Origin: Phorcus lineatus
Lineage: Eukaryota; Mollusca; Gastropoda; Trochida; Trochidae
DNA: 64,000 bases
Direction: 5' to 3'
Assembly: GCA_921293015.1 (NCBI GenBank)
Contig: OV121087.1
Span: forward strand, 41,898,630-41,962,629
Below are positions 24,337-35,066 of the stretch, one piece after another. Position 1 is the first letter of the stretch; each line of letters starts with the position of its first letter. The translations under genes were made by a program, and so were the position numbers. The notes under the pieces are model-generated. The model was not told the origin of the DNA, made no database searches, and saw only the letters and a list, made by a program, of their open reading frames with translations.

Positions 24337-24454
24337 GGGCCTCCTTTCACAAAGCCCTAAGGTGATCGTAAGTCCTTAAGTTAACCTTAGTGCAATGTTA
24401 AAGTATGGGAGTTAAGGTTAACCTTAGTTAAGGTAGCTTTGTGAAAGCAGGCCC
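24337..24454. mobile_element. Short MITE with 19-bp terminal inverted repeats
   Basis: The left end, GGGCCTCCTTTCACAAAGC (24337-24355), is the reverse complement of the right end (24436-24454) except for one base. The 80-bp interior is itself partly self-complementary, with TTAAGTTAACCTTA opposite TAAGGTTAACCTTAG. The whole folds into one hairpin. The CTTTCACAAAGC ends resemble a type of small MITE I associate with marine invertebrate genomes; that is recollection, not a database match. Confidence 0.8.
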
Positions 24455-25389
24455 TGATCTACAAAAGCTATTAGTAATGAGCGATTATGTCATTGATGAT
24501 TATTTCTCTTTTTTTATGTTCTTAAATTATTCATACATAATACACATCGCGGAAGGACTAGTCACCCAAAATATTATCGTTATCATCTCTGGTATATATT
24601 TTATATGGGAATCGACACTTTATGATTCCACTGACATATTGCTGTTTAATAATTAGGATGTTTTATATTTGTTCATGATGTACACGTCAATATTACAATA
24701 CATTTAAGTACTGTATAAGTCGTGTATACAACAAAATCTTACTCGTATTTATATTTACATGCTTGTATTTACTTACGAGATTATTTCCAGATACAATAAT
24801 TACGACAATATGACAGAACATTTATCTGTAATCTCAACCTACATGTATAAATGTGCTTACTCATTTTTCTAAAGTCATGTTCAGAGATTACTAACTTTCA
24901 AAACACAAGTGTTCAAAATGTGAGAAAATTATGAAAAAATTATATACCCAGGTTATTCTAAATTAACATTAAGTATCGTCGTGTCATTGCATACAAAATG
25001 TTTTGAAAGATTGAATTTGTTGTTTGCTTTCGCGCAATTAAGACTTTATCATGCACATGAATATATTGTATGCGTACGTTATATTTTTCAGCATATCTTC
25101 TCCTCATCAAATATACACTGCTTTCATTTTTCGAAAAGATTTTCACAAAACGATACCTATATGTCAAAACTTTTACGTCCTTGAACTGAAGAATTCAAAT
25201 ATAATTATCACGATAGGTAAGTTCAAACTATTGTTTCACAGGTATGGATAAGCTTATTTGACAGTTGGAGATATATTGTTTCATAACTTCATAACCATTT
25301 GATTGATGTTCAATATAGAGCAATAGTTGTCTTGACAGACTGAAAGCAGTGGAGAAATACTTTATTAACCGTCGTGGGCAGAACATTTT

Positions 25390-25531
25390 AAAGCGATTTG
25401 ATTCATATCAGGTCGAATCAAGTTGCAAAGCAGTTTTCAGGATACATCAATTAGCTTTTTAAAGCGATATGAATCATATCTGGACGAACCATGTTGCAAA
25501 GCATTTTTCAGGATACAAGAATTATCTTCCC
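25390..25531. repeat. Tandem duplication, 71-bp unit, two copies
   Basis: AAAGCGATTTGATTCATATC starts at 25390 and AAAGCGATATGAATCATATC at 25461. Both are followed by TTGCAAAGCA and TTTTCAGGATACA. Copies 1 and 3 of block N each have only one unit, so this duplication is local to copy 2. Confidence 0.85.
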
Positions 25532-26200
25532 TATCAGTCTAAGTACAGGCATATTGAAAACACAATCTAAGTCCCTCCCTGCTATACTTTCATTCTAGCT
25601 AGTACATTGTATGTAACACCTGGTTGATTTCTTCATAAATCAGATGATCATGCAGTGCCTGTATTGTGTATAAATAATGCAGCTGAAATATCAGCAGCTG
25701 CAAACATGCTTTATTCATGCTTTTAAATCCTTTTACATTGGATAATTAGAACAATTGATTGATTATAGTGACAGACATGTGGTTTACATAGAACATGATA
25801 TTATTTTGGCAAATATACTTTACTTTGTGATTCAAGTAATACATTTCAGTAATGATTTATATGTGTGAATTCTGTTGAATATTTGTGCAGGTAAACGAAA
25901 ACAGATGATGAACGCCTACACAGCATTATCACTCGACTATTAACATGTGATAGGTAGGACATTTTCTGCCTACAGACATGTTGATAAACCTACTTTGAGT
26001 CTATAGATCCTGCGGTAAGTCATGTCGAGGCCAATGTTATTTACAAGATTTCATCTTAAGTTTTTATGGGAGGAAGTTTAAGGTTTTTTTGAATATTTTT
26101 AACGAATATGTTAGGCCAAGTAAAAGCATCCTAAATACATGGATGTAGATACATTTGACCTTTCCATATATCAACACATTCCTTTCATGAATGTTTTACT

Positions 26201-26236
26201 TTACTTGGCGGTATAACTTTACTTGGCGGTATAACT
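26201..26236. repeat. Two-copy 18-bp tandem repeat
   Basis: The unit ACTTGGCGGTATAACTTT occurs twice in direct succession. A few hundred bases on, at about 26425-26443, lies a short ATTC microsatellite. Confidence 0.8.
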
Positions 26237-26532
26237 TAAATAATAGACAGCATTGGACTTGATGAATAGGCAACAATGATAAGCATTATAGCCAGGAATA
26301 TAAGTTCCTGGAACCTGAAATATGTGTTGTATTTGTAGCATACATATCTACAATACTCTGCGCATAAATATCAATTTGAAAATGTTTGAAATGTATGTCT
26401 AAAATGTATGGAGGAAATAAAAACAATTCATTCATTCATTCATAAATTGCAGCAAATAGGATTAAATACGTTTTCAAACAAATTCAAAATGTTCAATGAC
26501 TCGCTTTAAAAAGAGATATAGTTTAAGGTATT

Positions 26533-26892
26533 TTATCCAAAGTAATGTCTTAATGTCCACAATTTATCAGTTTTCTGACTCCTGAGCATTTTCTCGAATT
26601 CGACCTTACAAAGTTTTGTTTTATTCTCATGCCGTTTGGTATATATGTTGGACTGTAGAATGTGTACATGCCGAATCACTGCATATTTGTTGCATACAAG
26701 CCAATTGAAATGGTAAAAGATGCAAAAATAGTTGTTTAAAGTTTGTAACAATGATATATGAACATAATTTGATCGATTAACATAACACAAGTGTGAACCA
26801 GTACTGAAAGGTAAATTCCAGGCTGCGTCAGAAACCAAATGTAAACTAGGAACATCATCGTAAGACTTTAAGTCAAATATTGTCGTTAGCAT
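26533..26892 (-). CDS. Unrecognised 119-codon ORF, longest in the window
   Basis: The frame runs from MLTTIFDLKSYDDVPS to a stop after LWTLRHYFG. The middle is hydrophobic and aromatic (LLQTLNNYFCIFYHFNWLV) and the end is basic (KRHENKTKLCKVEFEKMLRS). No family motif, signal peptide or zinc-binding pattern is evident, and there are no splice-site or promoter clues. In AT-rich DNA of this length a frame of 119 codons is only mildly unexpected, so this may be chance. It lies just upstream of the second Tc1 remnant but on the other strand, and it does not resemble transposase. Confidence 0.2.
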   Translation of the reverse strand: MLTTIFDLKSYDDVPSLHLVSDAAWNLPFSTGSHLCYVNRSNYVHISLLQTLNNYFCIFYHFNWLVCNKYAVIRHVHILQSNIYTKRHENKTKLCKVEFEKMLRSQKTDKLWTLRHYFG

Positions 26893-26949
26893 TAACGTAG
26901 GTGAGTAGAGTGGTTGATAAAAGGAAATATTGGCATTATCTCATTATTA

Positions 26950-27460
26950 TGGGTCGGGTCAAGTGACGATTTGTTGCAGACGACTTCCCAGTTGCCAATG
27001 TGATGTGGAAAACCGAGGCAAAATATGGGCTTTTCTTTAGTGATGAATCGTGGAAATTAATTTTGAACTTATTAAAACTAAAGGTGTTACCTAGGAGAGG
27101 CTAAAACCAACTTATTGTCCGATTTCAAGTTGCAGGTAGTTTGCTGTGCAAGCAGGGGGCTAATTAATGTCTCCTCGTTTGACATGGTCTGGCGTGTACT
27201 CGGATAATAGCCGCTCTTTTAAATTGCAGATTGCATTGATTAAGGAAAGACGCTGTGCTTGTATGTCAGGGGCTTTATGATTAAGATATTGCACAAAGTG
27301 TATTTTAATTTTGTTATGCAACAGGAAAATGCCTGAATTGAGACATTCTCCTATGCAAATAAATCACGTTCAGGTTATGTATTTCATTTTGTTTCACCAG
27401 ACCAAGAGACAATTAACAATGTTTTGAGAATTATAACACATATATCTGCAACGTTTGAGC
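26950..27460 (+). pseudogene. Degenerate Tc1-family transposase, catalytic core
   Basis: One frame reads ANVMWKTEAKYGLFFSDESW (family WTEAKW...VLFSDESRF), keeping the first catalytic Asp. A frameshift then gives ERLKPTYCPISS (family GERLxPxYxxPTV) and, further on, FVMQQENA (family FxQQDNA; the second Asp is now Glu). HVQVM follows, and after another frameshift SPDQETINNVLRI (family SPDLNPIENVWRIL), where the catalytic Glu has become Asn. The order and spacing match a Tc1 core. The N-terminal DNA-binding part was not recognised and terminal repeats were not found. Confidence 0.7.
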
Positions 27461-27745
27461 AAACCGATTTCATTGTTTAAAAACATGGGGTTCATGTAAC
27501 GTGCTGCAAGTTTTTTTACCCAATAGACAAGCTTAAAAATGAATGTCTCGGTTGATTGCAGAGCATATAGCGTGCCCTAGTAGACTGAATGGCTTATCTA
27601 CATTTGTTCCAATTTTCATAGAGTTATGTCAGATATTAAATGTATACTTTGAAACTAATATTGTCTCATTGTTTTTGCTCGGAGGTATATGTAACAAATA
27701 CAGGATAAGTCCATTAAGGCTAAAACCTTACCCTGCATTTCTATG

Positions 27746-27768
27746 ATATATATATATATATATATATT
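27746..27768. repeat. AT dinucleotide microsatellite
   Basis: About 11 AT units lie at the left edge of block M copy 2. A longer AT run occupies the matching place at 35024-35060 in copy 3, so the microsatellite was probably present before the duplication. Confidence 0.9.
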
Positions 27769-29500
27769 CCACGTAAATAAGGATAGATAAGAAGACGTCA
27801 GTTCTGACATAAATCAAGTACAAAGATACTTTAGCAATTGAAGTTAATAGAGGTTTGTCAGGATCTCCGGCATTAGCAATTTAAATGATAAAGTACTCTT
27901 ATCCGATAGCTAAGGTAAGCAAGTATTACTTTCCTAATCTATCTTTCTTAGCTTAACCTGTTTTAATTGGATTATATACATTATTGATGATAATATATAA
28001 TGGCAAACTAAAGTTAATATTTTGAAACGAATGATAAAACACTTGTAGGTGAGAATACATTATAGACACTTCAAGTTGATTAATGTTATCATTGTTACCT
28101 TTTATATTAAATTAGTTTATGTTAACAACGATTCAAACAGGAACAAACGGGAACAACGAGATGTGATTGCGAGGTTCAAAATGATTTAACTATCAAACTT
28201 CAGGTCACAAACATCAATTGAATGTACACATTCAATTCATACTACTCCTCTAAATCTTTAAAGGTATATCAATTAACACTTTTGATGACCAGTATATAGA
28301 ATTATTCAAGTCGTGAAATAAGGTGTACAGTGTTTTGAAACTAAATTAACAGATTTTGTTAAATTCAAGATATCCTTCAGTCCTTTCGCGATAGTCTTTG
28401 ATATGATTTGAAATATTCTGGACATAAAAGTATCTAAGGATCTACAGACAAATCTTCTTAATTGAATGAACGATGAAACATCAGAATTTATATTAATATT
28501 TATGTATCCAGTTTTTAACAAAGAGAAATCCTCTTACATCCTAGTTTAGCCTTTCACATGATCTAATTTATTTATACCTTTTAAGTTTAATTGTACAGAA
28601 GAAATCATATGAATATAAAATAAAATCTCGTCACCAGTATGCAACAACGTAAGCAGGAATGTTTTCTGAATTTAAAGAAATATTTTCAAAACTTACAACT
28701 TAACATAAGAGGGGATGATTTCATTAATTTCTATATAATAATCTCTCAAATGGTTTTCAACTAAAACAGCAAATGCATTCTCTATGAAACATCCAACAAT
28801 TTCAAAATAATGAATTCATTATCAATTCATCCAGTCTAAAGAGTTTTGCATGTTGGGTACAGTGAATTATTTCACTTGAAAAACAGCTTAACGAGTCTCT
28901 TCCGGTAAAAATAATACAGATCGTCGTTTGTAAAAAAACATATACGTTTTTATACAAATAATTTAGAGTACGCTTAACCGATGAGTAACCAATTCGAACT
29001 ATTACAACCGAAATGACTATTAAAAGTGATCAAAACTATCATACTCGAGGGTTCTTATACGATAATGTCATCCGTGTGAAGATTCAGATCTAAGGATAAA
29101 TCTGTCTAACTATTGACAGTCCAAAAGCAAGTCTGGACAAATCCAAATGCAGTCTCTTCAATATGAGTTTATCAGGTTATTGTTAATCCTTGAATCGCAT
29201 TCGGAGAGTCATATGAAAGACTACTAATGCCCTTTAACTTAGTTTATTCCTGGAGAGATTATCATGCTAGACGGACCAAATCCATTGAGATGAACTCATC
29301 ATGATGACAAAGTCATTCTCAAACCAAAGTTTTCGAGTCCAGCCTAAACAAGCCCATGAACGTTTCAGATGGACGGGGTTATATTTCCTTCACAAAGTCC
29401 ACAGTAGACGACTGAGAAGAAGAAATGATTCACATTAAAATTCTTTATTTCGTTAAATATCTGTCAAACAGTGTAAAATGATGATTTATTGTGTGAATCA
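27769..29500. repeat. Duplicated block M, copy 2
   Basis: It aligns with 35061-36720: ACGTCAGTTCTGACATAAAT versus ACGTCAGCTCTGACGTAAAT, then AGATACTTTAGCAA versus AGGTACTTTGGCAA, CTTATCCGATAGCTA versus CTTATCCGATGGATA, TTTAATTGGATT in both, and GATGAACTCATCATGATGA versus GATCAACTCATCATGATGA near the right end. The right third also matches 14516-14880. A 71-codon minus frame inside is not conserved. Confidence 0.65.
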
Positions 29501-30028
29501 AGACGAGTATCTAAGATGATCTGTTAAGGCAGAGAGTCAGGATGAACAACATTCCAGAGCAAAGTTCATAAATATTCTACATGTTTTTTATCAATTGTAA
29601 TTGATTCGAAATCGATTCTATTTTATACGTTAGATAGTCCCAACCACAGATCAGCAAACAATCTATCATAGATCCGACAAAGACAACAAGTAACAGATCC
29701 GAAGCAGGTATAGGACCGACTTACGAAATAAGGAAAGTAATAAATAGCCTAATATATATGCATCATATACATGTATCTATGTTGCTACGACTGACTGTAA
29801 TTTGGAATATAGGTAGTTTAAAACAGAATAAGGGTAAGGATAAAAGCTTAGTCTAATTTTATCACTATGTAATTGCAAATCTCTTTTTTAATTAATTATC
29901 CACTCAAATATTTCATTGGTACTATTTTCATAGCATGAAAGTGTATATCCTCAACAGCTTTCAAAATAAATAATTATTATATTATAATCGTGTTCATGGC
30001 ATAGTTATTTCGATTCCCGCCGAATATC
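29501..30028. other. AT-rich DNA, nothing recognised
   Basis: No coding, RNA or repeat signal was seen between block M copy 2 and the short SINE. Confidence 0.4.
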
Positions 30029-30158
30029 AACATAAGAGGTGAGGTGAGTGTGTTTAATGCCGCTTTCAAGATTATTTCACTTATATCGCGGCTGCTAGTA
30101 TTATTGCAGGGAGAAAGCCACTAACCACTGCGCTATCCCGCCCCCCTTAAACATAAGA
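30029..30158 (-). mobile_element. SINE copy with large internal deletion
   Basis: The body (30038-30149) matches both ends of the full SINE at 18121-18426. The tail side (GCCGCTTTCAAGATTATTTC, then ACTTATATCGCGGCTGCTAG) is nearly identical. After GAGAAAGCC it jumps to ACTAACCACTGCGCTATCCC, then GCC, the tRNA-like A-box end, skipping roughly 200 bp including the B box. It is flanked by AACATAAGA at 30029-30037 and 30150-30158, a 9-bp target-site duplication. With no B box it should not be transcribed by RNA polymerase III. Confidence 0.88.
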
Positions 30159-30479
30159 TCTAACCCTGTTGTACATTATAATAACGTTATGTGAAGCTTC
30201 ACGAATTACATGAGAAAAATTACTAAATGTAAATTGAATGCTGATATGTCTTTCGCTCATCGCAATTCGTTATGATTATTTTCACTTTATACAAAATTAT
30301 TTTAGAGGTTAACATAACAGATATAATTAAATATTATAATTGTTTATTTTTGGCTCTCTTAAACTTATCATCTCAAAACCCGAAGATAATTTACATTTGC
30401 GTTTAAGTTAAATGACTATTTTTCAGGAGTTTCTACATATTTTCACATTTAAGCTCAACTTAATCACCTTTATGATAAG

Positions 30480-30610
30480 ATTTTCAAAACAGATAATGGT
30501 TTCAATCTTGTTAAGAAGGTCTTAATCGTGTTAAGTAGCCGACAGCATATTCAACCCTACTAACTCACGCATTACGTTCCATACTTCGGAATAATATTTT
30601 TCCTAACGGA
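30480..30610. repeat. Duplicated block R, copy 2
   Basis: It pairs with 21700-21870, sharing GGTTTCAATCT, CGTGTTAAGTAGC and CAACCCTACTAACTCACGCA. The function is unknown. Confidence 0.5.
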
Positions 30611-30959
30611 TGTCTCCTCTCAAAATAAAATATTAAAATGAGTTATGATCAAAACGTAGATATGTAAAGATTTGGGGTTTTTTTTAAAGTATTTACCTCT
30701 CGAAAGAAAATTTCATACATTGTTGATATTTTTAGTCTTACGATCAACCTATTTTCAGACGGGTTCAATTGGTATTTTAGTCACATCGGCTATTGAACGT
30801 CAGCTGTTTTGATATTAAAAATCGTCTATGGACTCGGTATAATAAACGATTATAACAAATTAAACTTATGCATTACATAACATTCGTTAAAGCCCAATAA
30901 ATATATTGTACTAATTACATGTTAAACATGGAAATGACTCAAGTTATTTAAAATCATTA

Positions 30960-31050
30960 GGTATGAATTTGGAACTTGAAGGAGATTTACATAATATGGT
31001 TTAGGGTATGAATTTTGAACTTAAAGGAGATTTAAAATGATATTCCCTCA
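30960..31050. repeat. Two-copy tandem repeat, 45-bp period
   Basis: GGTATGAATTTGGAACTTGA (30960) recurs as GGTATGAATTTTGAACTTAA (31005), each followed by AGGAGATTTA. Confidence 0.8.
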
Positions 31051-31689
31051 AAAGGAAAGACAAGTTCTCTAGGACATCGAGGATGTTCAACCTGCCCTGT
31101 CTTTCAAAATTAAGTTCAATGTTCTCAGCGAATTTTTTAACAGCTTACATAAAACCAAACAAATTGTTTGCCTTGTCCTGACGAGAAGAAGGTCATTGTT
31201 AAACTCTATAAAGGACTTTGTCATAGCATTATGATCTCACAAATTATTTAGCTCCATTGCACCATGTGTGAAGAGCTTGAGGATTTAAAGTCATCTTGAT
31301 TTAATGTCAATTTTGGTTGAAAGAAATAAACCTAATAATTGTAAAACACTTGAAATTTTTATATAATTCAAACTACTTTCTAACATACTTCGCAAATTTC
31401 GCACTAAAAGACAACGATTTTATGACTAACATTAGATAAGAAACTATCAGGACACGTGAAAACGTCATTGATGTATATCATAGACGTGTTATACTAGAGA
31501 TTTCTGTAACGTTCTCATATATTTTATTCCTGACAATGAATAATCTAAGCAATATTCATGCACTTTTGACATTTTCTGATCTCGCATTTTGAAGTTAAAA
31601 AACTCTTTGTGTTTATATAAGGAACCACAAATGACAAATCAATGTAAATCCTCTTGAATAAAATATTTTTAAAACATTGTTATACCAAT

Positions 31690-31910
31690 AACAGTTCTCT
31701 TTGTTTGCGTACTCCAAATCTCAATCTAAACCACTTTCCTAAAAACCCTCAACCGATCTCATCATCTTGACAAAATGATTGATGAGGTCACATCATGCCT
31801 TTTTCAGACCAATACTCTTTAAAAAAGAATTAAGCAAAGACGGTTTGCTTTAACATATTTAAAGAGAATCCTTTGATGGTTTAAAGATGACAATTTGGCC
31901 TCTATTAACT
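31690..31910. repeat. Duplicated block S, copy 2
   Basis: Landmarks are AGTTCTCTTTGTTT, TAAACCACTTTCCTAAAAACC, TTGATGAGGTCACATCATGC, CAGACCAATACT (31805) and GATGGTTTAAAGATGAC. The last compares with GATCATTTAAAGATGGC at 22685. Confidence 0.6.
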
Positions 31911-32079
31911 GCTGAGTACTAATATTGTGATAACAATGATGATACGGCTATTACTAGTCAAATAAGGAACGGAAAATTCAGCAATTTTGACATGTTGATT
32001 TCCTTACCCACTATTTCGAATTAAAAGAAATAATAACTATTTCTCAAAACACTGATTGTCCTCTAATATCAAATAAAGT

Positions 32080-32600
32080 CTTACGTTCACTATGCAGTCT
32101 TTATCCCACTACATTGCGATTCTTTGGAATTATGTATAGATTACAGCAGTACCATTTTCATCTAGAGGGCGATCAGTAATGTGAACTTACCTGTCTAAAT
32201 ATTATAAATCAATCAAACGTTACGTCCGGGGATTTTCAACTGCCAAGAAACCATTCAGGAAAATACATTTAAATAAATCTAAATAAATTCCTTATGTGGT
32301 TTATATGCATTATATATAATTTGCAATTAAGTGACGATAAATAATTTTGCGAGACTCTGGAAATACATTGCCGAAATCGGTATTTACAAAATATTGCTTT
32401 TACAACTGAAATGTCTCGATAGAGTGAATGTTTATGTTTGGTATTGAAGAATTACATACACAAAAGGCACGGACGATGCCAGCTTTGCGAAGCAAATTAA
32501 ATACGCAATAAAATCCGTGCTGAACTCACTTTATCACCTTGCATTCAGAGAAAATATGGACATGGTTATATGTTTGGTACACGAACTGGTTATCCCTTCA
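32080..32600. repeat. Duplicated block L, copy 3
   Basis: It aligns with 12150-12720 through TTGCGATTCTTTG, ATTACAGCAGTACCATTTTC (ATAGCAGCATCATTTTC in copy 1), CACGGACGATGCCAGC, ACGCAATAAAATCCGTGCTG and ATATGGACATGGTTATAT. A repeated AAATAAATCTAAATAAAT run interrupts it. Confidence 0.6.
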
Positions 32601-32811
32601 GAGTAGTAATTCCTCTAGTTAGGTAAAATGTCCAAACAAATCATTTACAGATGCACACTCTGCAACCACAACTCAAGGCAATTGGGCCTTATTGCATCAT
32701 GTTTGGTGTCAAAGCCCTGCCTCAAATTTTGTTCTAAAATAGCTTTGGATTCAAAATCGCCGTATGAGTTACAAAACTGTAAGCAACACCGTCACCTTGT
32801 TGAACATTAAT

Positions 32812-32948
32812 GTGGTAATGCATTGTGGTGAACCGGCAAGCATCGACTGGAATTAGCGAACCAAGGGTGGTAATGCGCTAAAATTTAAAGCATTACACCC
32901 AAACCTCTACTCTACTGCAGACAATATCTCCGAGCTCCTGGTGGGAAG
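32812..32948 (-). mobile_element. Eroded partial SINE copy
   Basis: It matches the middle of the full SINE (about 18218-18362): TGTGGTAATGCATTGTGGTG versus TGTGGCTATGCACTGCGGGG, then AGCATCGACTGGAATTAGCG versus AGCATCGGCTGTAACTAGCG, AACCAAGGG versus AACCATGGG, and CTACTGCAGACAATATCTCC versus CTACTGCAGACAAAGTTGCC. Both ends, including the tRNA-like head and the CACT tail, are missing. It is the oldest of the three copies by divergence. Confidence 0.75.
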
Positions 32949-33929
32949 AGTTGCTTTTCAATTTAAGTTTGCCTCAGCTGTCCAGAACTGCAGATTTCGC
33001 TATATTGTACCGGTGTTACATTGTGCTTTATTTCTGAGGGTATAAATTTGGACGATATACCAATACAGCAACAGAACAACAATTACCCTATTTAGCCTCG
33101 CATTGCTATGAATGAAATTACCGTTCAGAAATCGAAACCAGCCAGGAATGTTGAAACTTCGTTTTCAGTTAAGAGATGAAAGTATGTTGACAAAAAGTTG
33201 CACACATCCGTACCTAAGCGGTTTTCAACAATTAACCTTTTAGTCAACAGTTCTGATTTCATTAACGTGATTAAACATTATTGATCAGTTAACGATTTCT
33301 TTTTTTCCTGTTTCAAAGTTTAAAAGACATTTTGGATGTTAAATTGCCTTTGCTCTGTTTTCAATTTGTGGTTTTTTTTAAAGTCATGTATCAAAACTAG
33401 GCATTTTTATTTAATTTCACACCGCTAATGGTTTGAATATTGCCCGACCGTCACTCAGTAATAACTCATTCACTAAAAAACTGACCATAGATTTTGTCAT
33501 ATACCTCAGTCACTTTTGCCGTCTTACCGTATTCTTGATTACAGTCAATTGTGGAGAAGGAAAAGTATTTCACAGCGTCGATAGAAATTTAAAGTCAGTG
33601 CCAAAGAGAGCGCATTTGATTGCGATAAGGATTTTTTTAGTGGCTTTAGCTATATGATATTCCCTTCTATATTAAATAGCCACAGTAAGTTTTCAGCAAG
33701 TTTAATTTGCACTTTAGATACGTTTAAATCTCTGATATAAATGCTGATTAATTATCATTGTAATGTCTCGGTAATTAGTTATCCCCTTATGTGTTAAACG
33801 CAGTTCTTTCTTATTCTCCCAACTAAAATCTTACATTTGAACACAATCAATAATAATATTAAATCATTTTATTTCTTTAAAACCGTTGCGCTCAATTCTC
33901 AACTTTTCTCTACGTTTTCTTACTTTTAT

Positions 33930-34160
33930 TAACAATCACCCAAGCCACTCCCATTGATAACCACTTCTGAAATCACTTACCGAAAACCTCTCAACTGATC
34001 TTATCTACTTGACAACATGAATGAGGACACAAAATGCTTTTTACTCAGATCAATACTGAAATCAGCTTTCAAAAAAGAGTTAAATGAAGTCGGTTCATCT
34101 TGAACAGATTCTTAACTGGGATTTTCTTGATCGTTTCAAGATGACAATCTATAACTCAGG
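33930..34160. repeat. Duplicated block S, copy 3
   Basis: It carries CCAAGCCACTCCCATTGATA, AAACCTCTCAACTGATCTTA (AACCCTCAACCGATCTCATC in copy 2), ATGAATGAGGACACAAAATGC, CAGATCAATACT and GATCGTTTCAAGATGACAATC. It lies only 2.2 kb from copy 2, so the array is not a simple regular tandem repeat. Confidence 0.55.
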
Positions 34161-35020
34161 TAGGTGTTAAGTAGGGAAGCTGTTGGCTACAAGGAATACT
34201 AGTTAACGAATATTTCGACAAACCAATTGCAACCAATCTCCAATCAAATGAAATAAAAACGTTAACAAGTTGTGTTATGTCATTGAAAAGATAAAGATTC
34301 TCAACTATACTCGAGAAGTTTTAATTAAATCATAAACGTGAATATGTATTTTAGCTCCCTAATTAATTGTTTTTCCCTGTTTATGTAATCGTAGAAGTAT
34401 TAATGTTTATACATTTTGGCACAATGTTACGAAGTCAATGGAACGCATGTAAAAATGCAATTGGTTTGTCAAAATATTCATTAACTAGTATTCTATGTAT
34501 CCAACAGCAACATCCTTCCCTACTAGGAGATTCAGTCTATTGTCGAAACTGTTCAAAAATGACTTGGGAGGATAACAAAGTTCTTACCCTTACGTATTCT
34601 GATATCAGATACGTGTAACAACAATCGTTGATTGAAGTAATTTTTTTATATTTCTGATTTTAATCAACAAGGGTTCATATAATTGATATCAGAAAAGACT
34701 TTCCAGATTATAGTTTAATTGATTTCCTCGACATGTCCGTCGCTGACAATCTGCTCTTGCTATACGTCATCTGAAGTTGAGAAAGATGCAAATATGCTTG
34801 TTTTATGCTTGTAGCTTTCAAGTGTAACGACATTGTGAATTTAAAAGTACAGAACATTCCAATCAAAGAAAAAGATTGTTAACCAGCAACATAAGCTAAA
34901 TGTCTGCAGATGAGATTAAGATTAAGATACATAAATAAAATTTAACACTAAAGAAGTTTATGAGAGTAGTTAGTAGAATGATATAAATTACGAATACAGC
35001 TTATGACCAGTTTAAATAAC

Positions 35021-35023
<3 letters not shown>
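34161..35023. other. AT-rich DNA, nothing recognised
   Basis: An 83-codon frame at 34367-34618 (+) includes IQQQHPSLLGDSVYCRNCSK but matches no family I know. No other structure was seen. Confidence 0.4.

Positions 35024-35060
<37 letters not shown>
35024..35060. repeat. AT dinucleotide microsatellite
   Basis: About 18 AT units form the longest simple repeat in the window. It sits where the shorter AT run lies in block M copy 2. Confidence 0.92.

Positions 35061-35066
<6 letters not shown>

Larger units (their letters stand above)
23560..26050. repeat. Duplicated block N, copy 2
   Basis: This is the closest relative of 15290-17260. GAAAGAGCAATCGGTAGTTT (23706), ACAAACATTTTGTCTCA, CAGTACAAGTCCATAAAGCA, ACATTTAAGTACTGTATAA, TCCTCATCAAATATACACTG and ACCATTTGATTGATG (25294) occur in the same order. 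It has gained a MITE (24337-24454) and an internal 71-bp tandem duplication (25390-25531), both absent from copy 1. Those changes therefore postdate the duplication. Confidence 0.75.
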
